Shown: positions 1-11,859, numbered from the stretch's first letter. The stretch: 64,000 bases of DNA from Cloeon dipterum (GCF_949628265.1 NC_088789.1:30869883-30933882), one strand, 5' to 3'. Notes: a model not told the origin generated them from the sequence alone. Program-made: numbers and translations.

Positions 1-405
1 GGTTGCATAATGTATCTCCTTAAGCTTCACCTTGAATGTTTTGTCCGCTTAATTGCTCAATCTTTGTGTGCTCTGTGCGTGGTAACTTGTCGCCAGTACC
101 AAGAAATCCTTCCTCGTTCTTCCCAAAGCCGAAAACTTCATCATCTTTCGTCACGTAAATTGCGCCATCACCTTAAAATGTTAATTATTGCTGATGAGAG
201 AGGATTTATTTTAAATCTAAGGACTTTTTCTGGAAGTTCTAACTTTAAATTAAGCAGCAGGCTAAATTGACGAGATCAGTTCAAGCTTTGTAAAACATAT
301 AAAAATTAATAAAAGCTTACTTAATACAACCGCAAGCCTGATATTCCTCTTCTGCTCGTCGCTCAGCTTCCGAAATATTTTCCACTTATCCAAGCTGTCC
401 GACAT
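1..405 (-). CDS. RCC1/BTB-domain protein paralog, 5' end only (runs off the left edge)
   Basis: Two coding exons are visible. Exon 1 is 321-405, with the ATG at 403-405, and encodes a leader starting MSDSLDKWKIFRKLSDEQ. Exon 2 is 31-171 and encodes an RCC1-type strand containing the words AIYVTKDDEVFGFG and FLGTGD. The donors (GTAAGC after 321, GTGAAG after 31) and exon lengths (85 and 141 nt) are the same as exons 1 and 2 of the complete copy at 6369-8864, so this is a duplicate of that gene. The rest lies left of the window, so whether it is intact is unknown. It is transcribed away from the ankyrin gene at 1845, the same divergent arrangement as in the second copy. By homology with RCBTB1/2 it would be an adaptor with a seven-bladed propeller. 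Confidence 0.85.
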
Positions 406-814
406 CGCGGCGGCAGTAGGCTCCGCACCAAATTAAGATCTCTTCCTTCAACACTTTTAACAAGAATAAATGAACATTCGATTTGGGGTTTTATGCCTCT
501 CGGTTATCAACAAGCCGGTCAGCGCTTGTCTTTCTGGCTGCCGCAATCGAATTTTAATCTATTATTTTCAGAAAACACGCCACATTGTCATTGATAAACA
601 AGAGAAAAACAATTAAGGCTCTCTTACAAGTAGTGAAGGGAAAAGGGCTGGTGCCCAAAGTATTAGCCCGGAAAATTGAAGTTTTTAAGTTAATGCTCTA
701 TGTGTTTTTAATTAGAAGCGTTAATATCCAGCCTAAATTTAGGCACTTTGATCTACGTTGTAAACTCTGGGATATTTTCCAATAATTATTTAATAGTATA
801 CAAACAAACGTGTC

Positions 815-823
815 TTTCGCGCC
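815..823 (+). promoter_or_regulatory. E2F-like site conserved upstream of the small ankyrin genes
   Basis: The word TTTCGCGCC followed by AAGA lies here and again at 12521-12529 upstream of copy D. Copies B and C carry the variant TTCGCACCAAGAT near 3640 and 9640. The context is otherwise diverged, so this word is a candidate regulatory site. E2F/DP binding is an inference from the consensus only. Confidence 0.35.
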
Positions 824-860
824 AAGACTTGAAAACCGTCTCTTAGCGGATCATGCGCTC

Positions 861-1129
861 CAGCGGGGTCAAGATTCGTGCGACGCGCAGGTATGGCGTC
901 CGGTGGAGTATGGCGAAAGAAAGGGTCAAGCGAAAATGCGCGAAAAGAACGAAGTCAACATTGTGACGTAATTTGCATTACTCTTAACTAATTGTGCCTT
1001 TTGAATCGTAAAAACAAACTCTTGACACTCATACGGCAATTCAAAGAGAGCTTTTTGTTTCTTACAGTCAGACGCCATCTTGGATCTGCGCAGTGCGAAC
1101 CAATTTTATCGCACATCTGGACCCCGCTG
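861..1129. mobile_element. hAT-type non-autonomous element (269 bp)
   Basis: The element begins CAGCGGGGTC and ends GACCCCGCTG, a perfect terminal inverted repeat of 10 bp. It is flanked by an 8-bp direct repeat ATGCGCTC at 853-860 and 1130-1137. The homologous stretch upstream of the second ankyrin unit, near 9680, lacks the insert and has a single ATGCGCTT. An 8-bp target duplication with CAG-type ends is the signature of the hAT superfamily. There is no transposase. Confidence 0.85.
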
Positions 1130-1173
1130 ATGCGCTCAACTAAAAAAGGTTGAGAGCAGGCGGCTGCTAACCT

Positions 1174-1443
1174 GGGCTTGTTCGCTGGTTGTTCATCCCC
1201 ACCCGTTACCCCTCTTTTGGTGACTCTAGCCGCTGTTTCGCATCTCCTACCTTTACTCTCCTAAAATCAAGGTTATTCTAAGGAGGGTAAAGGTAGGAGA
1301 TGCGAATAAACAGACAGAGTCACCATAAGAGGGGAAGGAGTGGGGGCGAACAACCAGCGAACAAGCGACGTTCACCCCCACCCCTTCCCCTCTTATGGTG
1401 ACTCTGGCTGTTTATTCGCATCTCCTACCTTTACTCTCCTTAG
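1174..1443. repeat. three-unit alternating inverted repeat (foldback insertion)
   Basis: A 70-95 bp unit with the words CCCCTCTT, GTGACTCT and CGCATCTCCTACCTTTACTC occurs three times: plus at about 1174-1262, minus at about 1277-1368, plus at about 1369-1443. The second and third units would form a near-perfect stem of about 73 bp with a very short loop. The matching region at about 9710-9745, upstream of copy C, lacks it, so it is an insertion, probably a foldback-type element. Confidence 0.8.
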
Positions 1444-1844
1444 GTTATTCTGTTGTCAGCCGCTCAACAAACAGCACGCAGCTTTCAGTGCCGCTCCTGA
1501 TACCGGATACGAAATTTAAAAGGTATGGATAGCAATTCAAAATCAGCTCAGAATTCGGCAATTAAATTATCTCTTTCTGCTTGGTGCCTCAGCTTCATAA
1601 ACTCTCGAATATTTATTTTGTATTATGCAATGAGCTCGAGAAATATTATAAAAGTTTAATTCAATTCATCGAATAATATATATACACGTCAAAAATTTTT
1701 TCCATCTTTTATTTAAAAAAAATCATAATGTAAAAACAACATTGTAATATATTAAAATTAACTTTTTGACTTTTTTTGTAAAATTTCCAATATCCTAGAA
1801 ATGATTACATATATTAATGAACTCTTTCTCAGGATTCCGTAAAA

Positions 1845-3098
1845 ATGGACAAAGATTCAGATTTTGAGGACAGGAGAATGAACAATTCCCGTGAGTTTTG
1901 AAGTATTTATGCCGTATTGGAATTCAGGGAATCTCCCTTTTGTAGGAAAACGACAAATGGCTGATTCCCCAGCGTCGGACGAGGCAGAAGAGAAGATTCC
2001 AAGAGTGGAATTCGAGCCAACAACTAAGTCTGTCATTGCTGAAAAGCTGGAGAGCGTCAAAAGCAACAGAGGCGGCATTCCTGCCATTCTTTACGCAGCT
2101 GAATTCGCCTGTTTCGAGGAATGCCAGGCACTCGTAAAGCAAGGAGAAGACGTGAATGTGACGGATAAAATTGGAAACGACGTCTACCACTACGCATGTA
2201 AGAATAAAACGTGCGATTTGGAACTGATCGATTTGTTTGCGAATAACGGAGCTGAAACGAGACGGTTTATTGAGAATCATGCGGATGCAGTCTTGGTCTC
2301 TCTGCAAAACTGAGGAACTTCAAGTTTGCGAACAAGCTGTTCGATTTGTACAACTCCGACAAAAGCTTTCTTTCGTATTGCATAGTTAATTCACAGCCAC
2401 TGGATCTGTTGAAATTCGCTTTTGAGCAGGACCCGTCGGTGGTCAAAGTGAAGGAAAGGGACGAATACGACCAGGAAATTGCTTGGGAGGCAGCAATGAA
2501 CCTAAATTTTGAGTCATTCATGTGGATTCTAGAGATGGCTGGCAGCTTAGTTGAAAGTAAAGAATGGAGACTGGAAATTATCAAACACGCTGCTGCCAAT
2601 GACAACGAAGAAGATGGCGAGGCAATCGCCAATCACGTGTTCAATTCTTTCGCCAATGACTACGATAAAGAAGATTTGACCTGTGTTCTCACTGAAGTCA
2701 TGCCGTGGGGAAAGTTGAAAGTTGTCCAAATGTTGGTTGATCGCGGTGCCGACCTGAAAGTACGTATGTGGCGAGAAGGAATTTCTTATTCCCTCTTTGA
2801 GAAGGCTGTGGAGGAGAATGAATTGGAGGCTGCAAAATTCGTATACCAAAAGAACCCAGAAGAGATTACGTCACGAATGTTGATCTGCGCGGCAGAAAAA
2901 AGGAACGTCGAAATGTGCGAGTGGCTGGTTGGACTTCTCGAAGAGCAAGGTCGTCAGAATTTGATACGCCATTTTGTAAAATCAATTGCGGAGAACCATT
3001 CCTATAGCGATGAAATTATTGCTCACTCTGCACCCAAACTGCACGCGCACATTAATGCTTTGAATAATGAATCCAATGCCAACGTAACCGAGAACTAA
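1845..3098 (+). pseudogene. small ankyrin-repeat gene, copy A, broken by a frameshift
   Basis: Exon 1 is 1845-1890 (MDKDSDFEDRRMNNS). It is followed by a 55-bp intron and exon 2 from 1946. The first frame encodes two ankyrin repeats (AILYAAEFACFEECQALVKQG, then DVYHYACKNKT) and hits a stop at 2311-2313. Aligned with copy C, there are 2 extra bases at about 2306-2312; after them the reading resumes in another frame to a stop at 3096-3098. The frame-restored region ends about 110 residues earlier than copy C, without the final ankyrin repeat. A 5' noncoding exon near 1480-1522 with donor GTATGG and an acceptor at about 1833 are shared with copy C. The poly(A) signal AATAAA is at 3267-3272. A recent pseudogene is likeliest; a sequencing error at one point is the alternative. 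Confidence 0.75.
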
Positions 3099-4104
3099 GA
3101 AATTCAGAAGTTGCTTAATTCTGTGAACATTTAGCGATTCCTAAGATCTGATCAAGGTTTTCTCTCACACGTGAAGCTAAAGAAAATGACATTTTGGATG
3201 TGATTCGTGTTTCTTAAACTCGTAGTCTAGAACTTTTTTCAACTCATTTGTATATAGAATTAGCACAATAAAAGCATGCATCGTACCGTTATCTCATACA
3301 ATTTTTTTTGTTTCCTTAAACTACATGATAAATAATTTTTGAAGCGTATTTCATTTTAGCTTTTCTATTTTTGTGGAGAGCGTTAAAACGCCCACAAAAT
3401 TAAAATATGGAAAACGGGTTTTAATACATTAAAGATCGAAAGTAAAGGTTTCTTCATTAATAAATCCATGCTTAGTGTACGTATTTAAGTTAAGTTAAAA
3501 GTTTTTTATTTAATTTATAATGACGGGTGTTGCCCTCTTAATGTGATTTTAGTGAGAATAATAGTTGGAAATATAACATTTTATGTGTTGTTTATCAAGT
3601 TTCATACTTTTACTGAGATTTTAGCTATCAATTGTTTTTCGCACCAAGATCTAAGTCATTTTTGTGATGGTTAATCAAAATAAGGGTATTGAGCTGGCAT
3701 CTACCGGTGTTTTCTAACATGAAAAAGTGGTTAGTCTGTATTCAGCAACTCAACAAACAAGGCACAGTTTGTAGATTCCCACTTAACACTACATATTTTA
3801 CTACTTTACATCCAGGTATGAAACGTTTTCCTTATTTTATTCTTTTTATGTTTCCGATAAAAGAGCATATATACCGTTTTCTTCCTGTAAAGTTTAGCTA
3901 ACTAAAAGGAACACGTAGTAAAATAAAATAAAATAATTAATTCTGGTCAAAATCTTTCTTTCCGCCTCCTATCGATAGATTTAAGGTATATGAATCATTA
4001 TCTTATTAATTCCCATTTCCATATAAAATTTCAACCTTTTGCTATAACGATTATATTTCAAATTCATGCCAAATTATTTTAATATTTTCAGACGTCACCG
4101 AAAA
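3099..4104. other. intergenic, promoter and 5' noncoding exon of copy B
   Basis: There is no coding gene. The 3' UTR of copy A ends near 3290. From about 3600 the sequence is a diverged copy of the region upstream of copy D (about 12480-12980). It includes a candidate noncoding first exon ending near 3814 with donor GTATGAAAC and the acceptor TTTTCAG at about 4090, just before the ATG. Confidence 0.5.
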
Positions 4105-5608
4105 ATGGATAATTCAGAAAATGCTGACAAAAGAGAGAGCAATGACCGTGAGTTAAACAATTTATTGAATGCAGTATTGGAATGCTGGGAATTTTCCTTT
4201 TGCAGGAAAACAGCCCGTGGATCAATCCCCTGAGTCGAATGAGAAGAAAGAGAAGATTCCAAGAGGGGAATTCGACCCAAAAGTGCCTCTTGCTGAAAAG
4301 CTGGCTTACGTCAAAAGCAACAGAGGCGACATTCCTGCCATTCTTTACGCGGCAGAATTCGCCTGTTTCGAGGTATGCCAGGAACTCGTAAAGCAAGGAG
4401 AAGACGTGAATGTGACGGATAAAATTGGAAACGACGTTTATCACTACGCATGTAAGAATAAAACGTGCGATTTGGAGCTGATCGATTTGTTTGCAAATAA
4501 CGGAGCTGATATTGAACGGTTGAATGAGAATCAGGATGATGCAGTCATGGACGCTCTGCAACAGGGAAACGTCAAGTTTGCAGTCAAGCTGTTCGGTTTG
4601 TACGGAACCGAGCGAAGTTTACTTTGGTATTGCATTCCTTCACAAACAACGAACATGTTGAAACTCGCTTACGACCAGGACCCGTCAGTGGTGAAAGTGA
4701 AGAACAGTGACGGATTCGACAAAGAGATATTGAAGCAGGCGGCATTATTCAAAGATTTTGAAACATTCGAGTTGGTCCTCCAGATAGAAAGAGATTTCAG
4801 CGGAGATTTACTCAAAAGTAAAGAATTTCGAGAGGATATTCTCAAGAAGGCTGCTATCAATGACAACGAAGAAGCTAGCGTGAAAATCACCGACTTCATT
4901 TTTTCTTTTGCGAATGACTTTGAGCAAAAAGATTTCACCCGTCTTCTCACCGATATCATGCCGGGGGCAAAGTTGAAAGTTGTCCAAATGTTGGTTGATC
5001 GCGGTGCCGACCTGAAAGTACGTATGTGGCGAGAAGGAATTTCTTATTCCCTCTTTGAGAAGGCTGTGGAGGAGAATGAATTGGAGGCTGCAAAATTCGC
5101 GTACGAAAAAAACCCAGAAGAGATTACGTCACGAATGTTGATCTGCGCGGCAGAAAAAAGGAACGTCGAAATGTGCGAGTGGCTGGTTGGGCTTCTCGAA
5201 GCGCCGTTCATTGAAATTTTGATACCTGCCTTTATGTATTTCATAGCGCGTTATAAACCTTTCGGCGATGAAATCATTCCACAGTCTGCTCCCAAACTGC
5301 GTTCGTACATTAATCAAGTCGATAGAGAAGGCAAAACTGCTCTCCATTTGGCTGTGGACCAACACAATCTCGGTGCTTTAGGTGCCTTGCTCGAGATCGG
5401 CGCCGATATAGAAGTGCAATATCAATTCTACAACTTGTTGATCTACTGCTTAAAGAAAACATTTTTGGAGGGCGCTAAGATCGTGTACGCAAAGGACAGA
5501 AGCCAGTTGAGAGGATGTGACGCGAAAATGGCGTCGGCCTTTTCAAAAGATCGCGTTGAAACAGAGAATTGGCTGAATTCTCTCCGCGCAACCACAAATT
5601 CAAACTAA
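4105..5608 (+). CDS. small ankyrin-repeat protein, copy B (481 aa)
   Basis: The exons are 4105-4147 and 4206-5608. Exon 1 gives MDNSENADKRESND and the 58-bp intron ends TTTTGCAG. After a hydrophilic N-terminus (KQPVDQSPES) come ankyrin repeats near residues 45-110 (DIPAILYAAEFACFEVCQ, NDVYHYACKNKT). Degenerate helix-loop repeats follow, and a clear terminal repeat contains GKTALHLAVDQHNL and IGADIEVQ. Ankyrin stacks bind protein partners; the partner here is unknown. No membrane segment or enzyme domain is present. The frame ends 30 residues before the copy C stop, because a base change creates TAA where copy C reads through to ESIDIEN. AATAAA is at 5689-5694. The intron holds an ATG in frame with exon 2, so an alternative N-terminus is possible. 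Confidence 0.8.
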
Positions 5609-6368
5609 ACAAGATTTTAGATGCGATTCATAAAGTGCTAAACTCTTTGTCTGGAACTTTTTTTAAAGTATATATCGAGAATTAGCGCAATAAAATCATC
5701 ATCATCAGTACATTTTTATAGAAATCTTTTACGTGTTTTCCCTAAAACTGAATAATATTTTTAAATATTTATCTTTCATTTTTGCATTCCAATCATTTTG
5801 TGTAGAGCGCCAAAACGACTTCAAAATTAAAAATTAGGAAATGGCAAGTGATGCAAATTTAGGCGCTCTCTTTTCACGTCACCCACTGGCGAGTTGGACC
5901 GTTTTCGGCAATTCTTGGGTGGCGGCCTTCATGCCGGGGACATCGAAAAGGGTTTGGTCTTCTCCTGATGAGTTTAAATTATATTTTTACACAGATAAAT
6001 TTTCATTCTGTCACTATCGCCGTTGCCATAGCAGCATAGTTGATAAGCCAGAAAAATTCAAATCTATACGTTACTGCGACGGCTGAAGTCTTATCTCATT
6101 ATCACCGGCAGGCTTAAAGCTTGTTGCAATCTTTTCTGCCTCGCATAGATTAAAAACATCAATCTAATCTCACCACACCACCATCCACTGGAGTATTTTT
6201 TGGTTTTAAATGAAAACTACAAATTAGACGAGGTTCGCTAATAGTTCCAGAATAATAAATATGCAAATGTTATACCTTTGAATTGAATTATTTTAAGGAT
6301 AAAGTTAAAAAACCTACAATTCAATTTTTGGAAGAATTTATTTCAATTATTAAAAAGCAACAAAATCG
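5609..6368. other. intergenic between convergent ankyrin B and RCBTB genes
   Basis: This holds the two facing 3' UTRs: AATAAA for ankyrin B at 5689-5694, and the minus-strand AATAAA of the RCBTB gene at 6337-6342. A short frame starting MASDANLGALFSRH at 5841 matches the start of the fragment at 11860, but its continuation has no recognisable domain. Confidence 0.5.
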
Positions 6369-8864
6369 TCAATTCTTGAAAGCTCCGTACTGTGCTGCAC
6401 GCTTCAGAAACTCTGATACGGTATCTTTATCCAACTTTTTGAAGCCGTCACTGCTAATCACGCCAGTCATGTGATCTAAGCAGAACTGGAACACGTACTC
6501 CTCAAGATCCTAAACTTAAATTCAGGAAATTGGTTCAAAATTAATTTCCAATTTCACCTTTGATTCGTAGTAAATCGCCTTCTCGAGAATCGCGGCTGCG
6601 TTTTCCACCGTCACGCCTCTTTTAACTAATTGTCCGCATTTCTCTTGCAGCACGGGAAGGTGGTAGAAATGCGCTAAATCAAGAAGCTCTTTTAAAAATA
6701 TTAGAAAATTAACATTAATATTTTGCTTTAAATTTCCTTTACCGAGTGCGGAGTCTGGCGGTAAGTCAATGTCGTCTGTGTAGAAGTATTTCAAAAAGGC
6801 ATAAAATGCGCCGTAGCTTTGATGCTCGATGATTTGCTCACTGGTATAATAAATTTTTACTTTTATTTACATGTTAAAATAATTACCTTTCATTGCTCTC
6901 TGTCCAATCGCCCTGGAAGATCGTCCTGAATACGTCGCATCGCATTATCAGAATGGCTTTGTGCGCGTGGATTTTCTTTCCCTCGACAACGAAAACAACG
7001 TCAGCAGTTTCCTATCCGCAACGAGTATAGCAAGTGCGCTATCATATATTTTTTGAATTATATATATGCATTATTCCTTACGAAATCATCAAATGATTTC
7101 CTGAGCCATTCCGGACTTTCATTGGCGGTATTCTTTTCTTCTATGATCGGTTCAGCAAGTTTTGGACGCAATGGTCGGAATGTCATGACCGGAATCGGAA
7201 GTTTCGCAAAAACCTCATCCAGCGATGTGAATGAGGTTTCTGTCGGTCTCAAAATAATTTGGCCTTAAAATTGAATTCGTAATGGATATTTTTCAATTAT
7301 ATGGTTTAATGATAAATACGATATAAATACTCGCACCATTAAAGTCACCCCAAATGTATACTTCATCTGCTTCCGTAACTGCAGCATTAAAATCACAATC
7401 GTAATGAGCAGCTACGTTTCTTATGCTGTCCAAAAACCAAACATATAAAAACAAAATAAGTATTGATTTGTACACATTTATGTAAAGTAAATTTTTCGTT
7501 CATTCAACACTGCGGTGTTCATTATTTCATCTGACCTGCCAACAATTCGAGATACCAAAGTTGGTTGGAGTGAGATTTCGGTGGTTCCATTTCCAAGCTG
7601 GCCACAATCGTTCCATCCCCAAGAATAGACGTTCCCATCGTTGGACAAGGCGAGGGCATGATCTAGGCCACATACAATTCCTGTAATTGTGATGCCTTCC
7701 AAGCCAGGCACTTGGGAAGGTTTTTTTTGCTGCGGTAAGTCATCAGTACTAGGGTCGGAATTGCAAAATGAATTGTTCCCCCAAGCCAATACCTTTAAAA
7801 TGAATTATCGAATTATTGAGGAATAACGAAATTCATATTTCAGTCATATTTCTATATATATATGCATAATATAAGAACGTTTTGAATAAATGATTCTGCT
7901 GACAAACAAGACTTTTATCAATAAATATAATTTTCACCTCTCCTGAGTCTAGGAGTGCTATGGATGAGTAAGCTAGACAAGCAATGGCTGTCACATTTTT
8001 CCCAGCCGAAGGAAAGTCCACTTCGATTGGGAGAGTTTGGGTCTTTTTGTGTCCCAGGCCCAACTGCCCGTCATTGTTACGACCAAAGGAAAAGACCTTC
8101 ATAGTGTGATATTAGAAATTTTGAGTTAATATTAATTACACTTGTTTTTAACCTTTCTATCCGAAGTTAAAGCTAGAGTATGGGCAGAGCTGCAGGCAAT
8201 CTGCACAACTCTTTTTTTACTCAAAGTTCCTTCTATTTTGGTGGGGATCAATGTGTATCGTTTCGTACCCAGTCCAAGCTGACCATATTTACCATCTCCC
8301 CAGGCAAAAACTGAGCCGCAAGCAGAAACCGCGAAAAACGTTCTGTCTGAGAACTGCAACCCTAAATCAAAACATACCGTATGTATTTATGAGTCACTTC
8401 AATAATCAATCCTTAAGCTTCACCTTGGATATTTTGTCCGCACAATTGTTCAATCTTTGTGTGTTCTTTGCGTGGTTCCTCGTCGCCTGTACCAAGAAAT
8501 CCTTTTAAGTTATCCCCAAAGCCGAAAACTTCGTCATCTTTTGTCACGTAAATTGCGCTTCCTCCTTCAAATGTTAGATAGCAAAGAAGAAAGGATGTAT
8601 GTTAAATCTGAGGAATAATTCTCAAAGCTCTATCTTTAAACGAAAGCCACGAATTCGGCTGCGGGCAGTGGAAACTAATTAATAATTTAAAGCATCAGAG
8701 GTTACTTACAATTATCAATTTTTCTTATTTGAATAAACCAGTTCAAGCATTGTAAAAATCAATAATATTAAAAGCTTACTAAATACGACCGCAAGTCTGA
8801 TATTCCACTTCAGTTCGACGCTCAGCTTCTGAAATATTCTCCATTTATCCAAGCTATCCGACAT
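6369..8864 (-). CDS. RCC1 and BTB domain-containing protein (540 aa, 11 exons)
   Basis: Exons in transcript order: 8780-8864, 8424-8564, 8153-8361, 7938-8096, 7536-7792, 7331-7425, 7082-7263, 6887-7011, 6743-6840, 6558-6688, 6369-6509. Every junction keeps frame and uses GT-AG. The leader (MSDSLDKWRIFQKLS) is followed by RCC1 propeller repeats with the hallmarks VFAWGDGKYGQLGLGT, VFSFGRNNDGQLGLGH and VYSWGWNDCGQLGNGT. A BTB/POZ domain starts near residue 377 (ETADVVFVVEGKKIHAHKA). A BACK-like tail has RGVTVENA and the end GAFKN. Order, length and both ends match vertebrate RCBTB1/RCBTB2 (about 531 aa), BTB proteins thought to act as cullin-3 ubiquitin ligase adaptors. The poly(A) signal is at 6337-6342. 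A partial second copy lies at 1-405. Confidence 0.93.
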
Positions 8865-10128
8865 CGCGGCAGCAGCAGACTCCGCACCAATTCAGCACTG
8901 CTTGCAAGAGAAGCAGACAATAAATTAAGCATACGATTTGTGTTTTTATCTTTCTTTTTGGCGACGACGGAGGCTTATCAACGAGTCGGTCCGCGTCTGT
9001 CTGCCCGATTGCCGCAATCTTATTTTAATCGTATGAACAAAATACACATGCCGCACATAGATAAACATGTGAGAAAAACAATTAGTATTTTAATCTTTTG
9101 GAGAGCAAAAGGGCTGGTAACTGATTGCAAGAGCTTTGGAATCTTTATAAGAGCTCTGTCAATTATTAACAATCTTTTTTATTTGTTGCAACCATAAGTT
9201 TTTGAAAAACAAAACTGCATTGGGTTTTATGCCTCAAGTAATCATCTATCTTAGCAAATGTTTAATTTCTCTACATTTTTCAATGCTTCCTAGAGGGGAA
9301 ATTGTGCAGGAAGTTGACAAATACTATAAAATTTCTTTGCATTTTAAAAATAAAATTTTCTTCATTTGAATATCTCTTATAATTTAAAAAAACGGTGTAA
9401 TTTTTTACTGACACCTATCATCACGCTAGTTTTAAATTAATTATCGCCCTGTTTGCTTTTATAAATTTTCGTTAATGCCTTATAGCTTTTTTCTATTACA
9501 AGCGTTATCTCATTTTTAAAAAAAAAAAAAACTACAACAGGCAAAATTAACAAGTACCAAAATTTAAATTTACGCACGTTCATTAACGTTGTAAACTGGA
9601 AAATTTCCAATTCTAGCTATAAAAAAACGAACGTACCATTCGCACCAAGATTTGAAGAAACCTTCTCTAGCGGATCAAATGCGCTTAACTTAAAAGGTTG
9701 GGCAGGAGACTGCTAACCTGAATCAAGGTTAGTTGGTAGTCAGCCGCTCAACAACACAGCTCAGCTTTCAGTGCCGCTCCTGATACCGGATACGAAATTT
9801 AAAAGGTATGTAGCAATTCAAAATCAGCTCAGAATTCGGCAATTAAATAATCTCTTTCTACTTTTGGTGCCTCAGCTTCATAAACTCTCGACTATTTATT
9901 TTGTATTATATGCAATGAGCTCGAGAAATATTATCAAAGTTTAATTCAATTCATCGAATAATATATATACACGTCAAATATTTTTTCCATCTTTTATTAA
10001 AAAAATCATAATGTAAAAACAACATTGTAATATATTAAAATTTACTTTTTTACTTTTTTTTGTAAAATTTTCAATATCCTAGAAAAGATTACATATATTA
10101 ATGAACTCTTTCTCAGGATTCCGTAAAA
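8865..10128. other. divergent promoter region between RCBTB and ankyrin C
   Basis: This is homologous to 406-1844 but lacks the hAT element and the three-unit palindrome found there. It contains the E2F-like variant near 9640 and a candidate noncoding exon for ankyrin C with AGTGCCGCTCCTGATACC at about 9770-9790, donor GTATGT near 9806 and acceptor TTTCTCAG near 10118. No coding gene was seen. Confidence 0.5.
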
Positions 10129-11719
10129 ATGGACAAAGATTCAGATTTTGAGGACAGGAGAATGAACAATTCCCGTGAGTTTTGAAGTATTTATGCCGTA
10201 TTGGAATTCAGGGAATCTCCCTTTTGTAGGAACACGACAAATGGCTGATTCCCCAGCGTCGGACGAGGCAGAAGAGAAGATTCCAAGAGTGGAATTCGAA
10301 CACACAAATACGTCTCTTATTGCAGAAAAGCCGGCTTTCGTCGAAAGCAACAGAGGTGACAATTTTCCTGCCATTCTTTACGCGGCAGAATTCGCCTGTT
10401 TCGAGGTATGCCAGAAACTAGTGAAGCAAGGAGAAGATGTAAACGTGACGGATGTAAATGGAGACGACGTCTACCACTTCGCATGTAAGAATAAAACGTG
10501 CGATTTGGAGCTGATCGATTTGTTCGCAAATAACGGAGCTGAAATTGAACGGTGGAATGAGAATCAGGATGATGCAGTCATGGTCGCTCTGCAAAAGGGA
10601 AACGTCAAGTTTGCAGTCAAGCTGTTCGGTTTGTACGAAACCAAGCTAAGTTTACTTTGGCATTGCATTCCTTCAGTAACAACGAACATGTTGAAACTCG
10701 CTTACGACCAGAACCCATCAGTGGGGAAAGCGAAGGACAGTGACGGGTTTGACAAAGAGATATTGAAGCAGGCGGCATCATTCAAAGATTTTGAGACATT
10801 CGAGTTGGTCCTCCAGATAGAAAGAGATTTCAGCGGAGATTTACTCAAAAGTAAAGAATTTCGAGAGGATATTCTCAAGAAGGCTGCTATCAATGAAAAC
10901 GAAGAAGCTGGCGTGAAAATCACCGACTTCATTTTTTCTTTTGCGAATGACTTTGATCAAAAAGATTTCACCCGTCTTCTCACCGATATCATGCCGAGGG
11001 GAAAGTTGAAAGTTGTCCAAATGTTGGTTGATCGCGGTGCCGACCTGAAAGTACGTATGTGGCGAGAAGGAATTTCTTATTCCCTCTTTGAGAAGGCTGT
11101 GGACGAGAATGAATTGGAAGCTGCGAAATTCGCGCACGAAAAAAACCAAGAAGAGATTACGTCACGAATGTTGATCTGCGCGGCAGAAAAAAGGAACGTC
11201 GAAATGTGCGAGTGGCTGGTTGGGATTCTCGAAGCGCCGTTCGTTGAAATTTTGATACCTGCCTTTATGTATTTCATAGCGCGTTATAAACCTTTCGGCG
11301 ATGAAATCATTCCACAGTCTGCTCCCAAACTGCGTTCGTACATTAATCAAGTCGATAGAGAAGGCAAAACTGCTCTCCATTTGGCTGTGGACCAACACAA
11401 TCTCGATGTTTTGGATGCCTTGCTCGAGATCGGCGCCGATATACAAGTGCAATGTCAATTCTACAACTTGTTGATCTACTGCTTAAAGAAACAATTTTTG
11501 AATGGCGCTAAGATCGTGTACGCAAAGGACAGAAGCCAGTTGAGAGGATGTCACCTGAAAATGGCGTCGGCCTTTTCAAGAGATCACGTTGAAACAATGA
11601 AGTGGCTGAATTCTCTACGCAACCGCAATTTCAGACAAAACGTGATTTTAGATGAGATTCATGAAATGCTAAACTCTTTGTCTGGAACTTTTTCTGAAAG
11701 CATTGATATCGAGAATTAG
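10129..11719 (+). CDS. small ankyrin-repeat protein, copy C (511 aa)
   Basis: The exons are 10129-10174 and 10230-11719. Exon 1 encodes MDKDSDFEDRRMNNS, as in copy A. The 55-bp intron ends TTTTGTAG. Two N-terminal ankyrin repeats (AILYAAEFACFEVCQKLV, DDVYHFACKNKT) are followed by weak repeats, the segment RMLICAAEKRNVEMCEWLV near residue 330, and a canonical repeat GKTALHLAVDQHNLDVLDALL near 390-420. It is the longest intact member of the family and the best reference for judging the others. Parts of exon 2 are almost identical to copies A and B even at silent sites. The function is unknown; a scaffold or binding role is inferred from the ankyrin fold. AATAAA is at 11723-11728. Confidence 0.85.
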
Positions 11720-11859
11720 CGCAATAAAATCATCATCATCAGTACATTTTTATACAAATCTTTTACGGGTTTTTCCTAATACTGAATAATATTCTTTCAT
11801 TTTTGCATTCCAAATACTGTGTAGAGCGCCAAAACGACTTCAAAATTAAAAAATAGGCA

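Noticed and set aside
10-270. 86-codon plus-strand frame at the left edge
   Set aside because: It is antisense to exon 2 of the RCBTB-like paralog, which is clearly the real gene.
5841-6086. 81-codon frame MASDANLGALFSRH
   Set aside because: Its start matches the duplicated 3' flank at 11860, but the rest shows no domain, and it lies in the 3' intergenic DNA of copy B.
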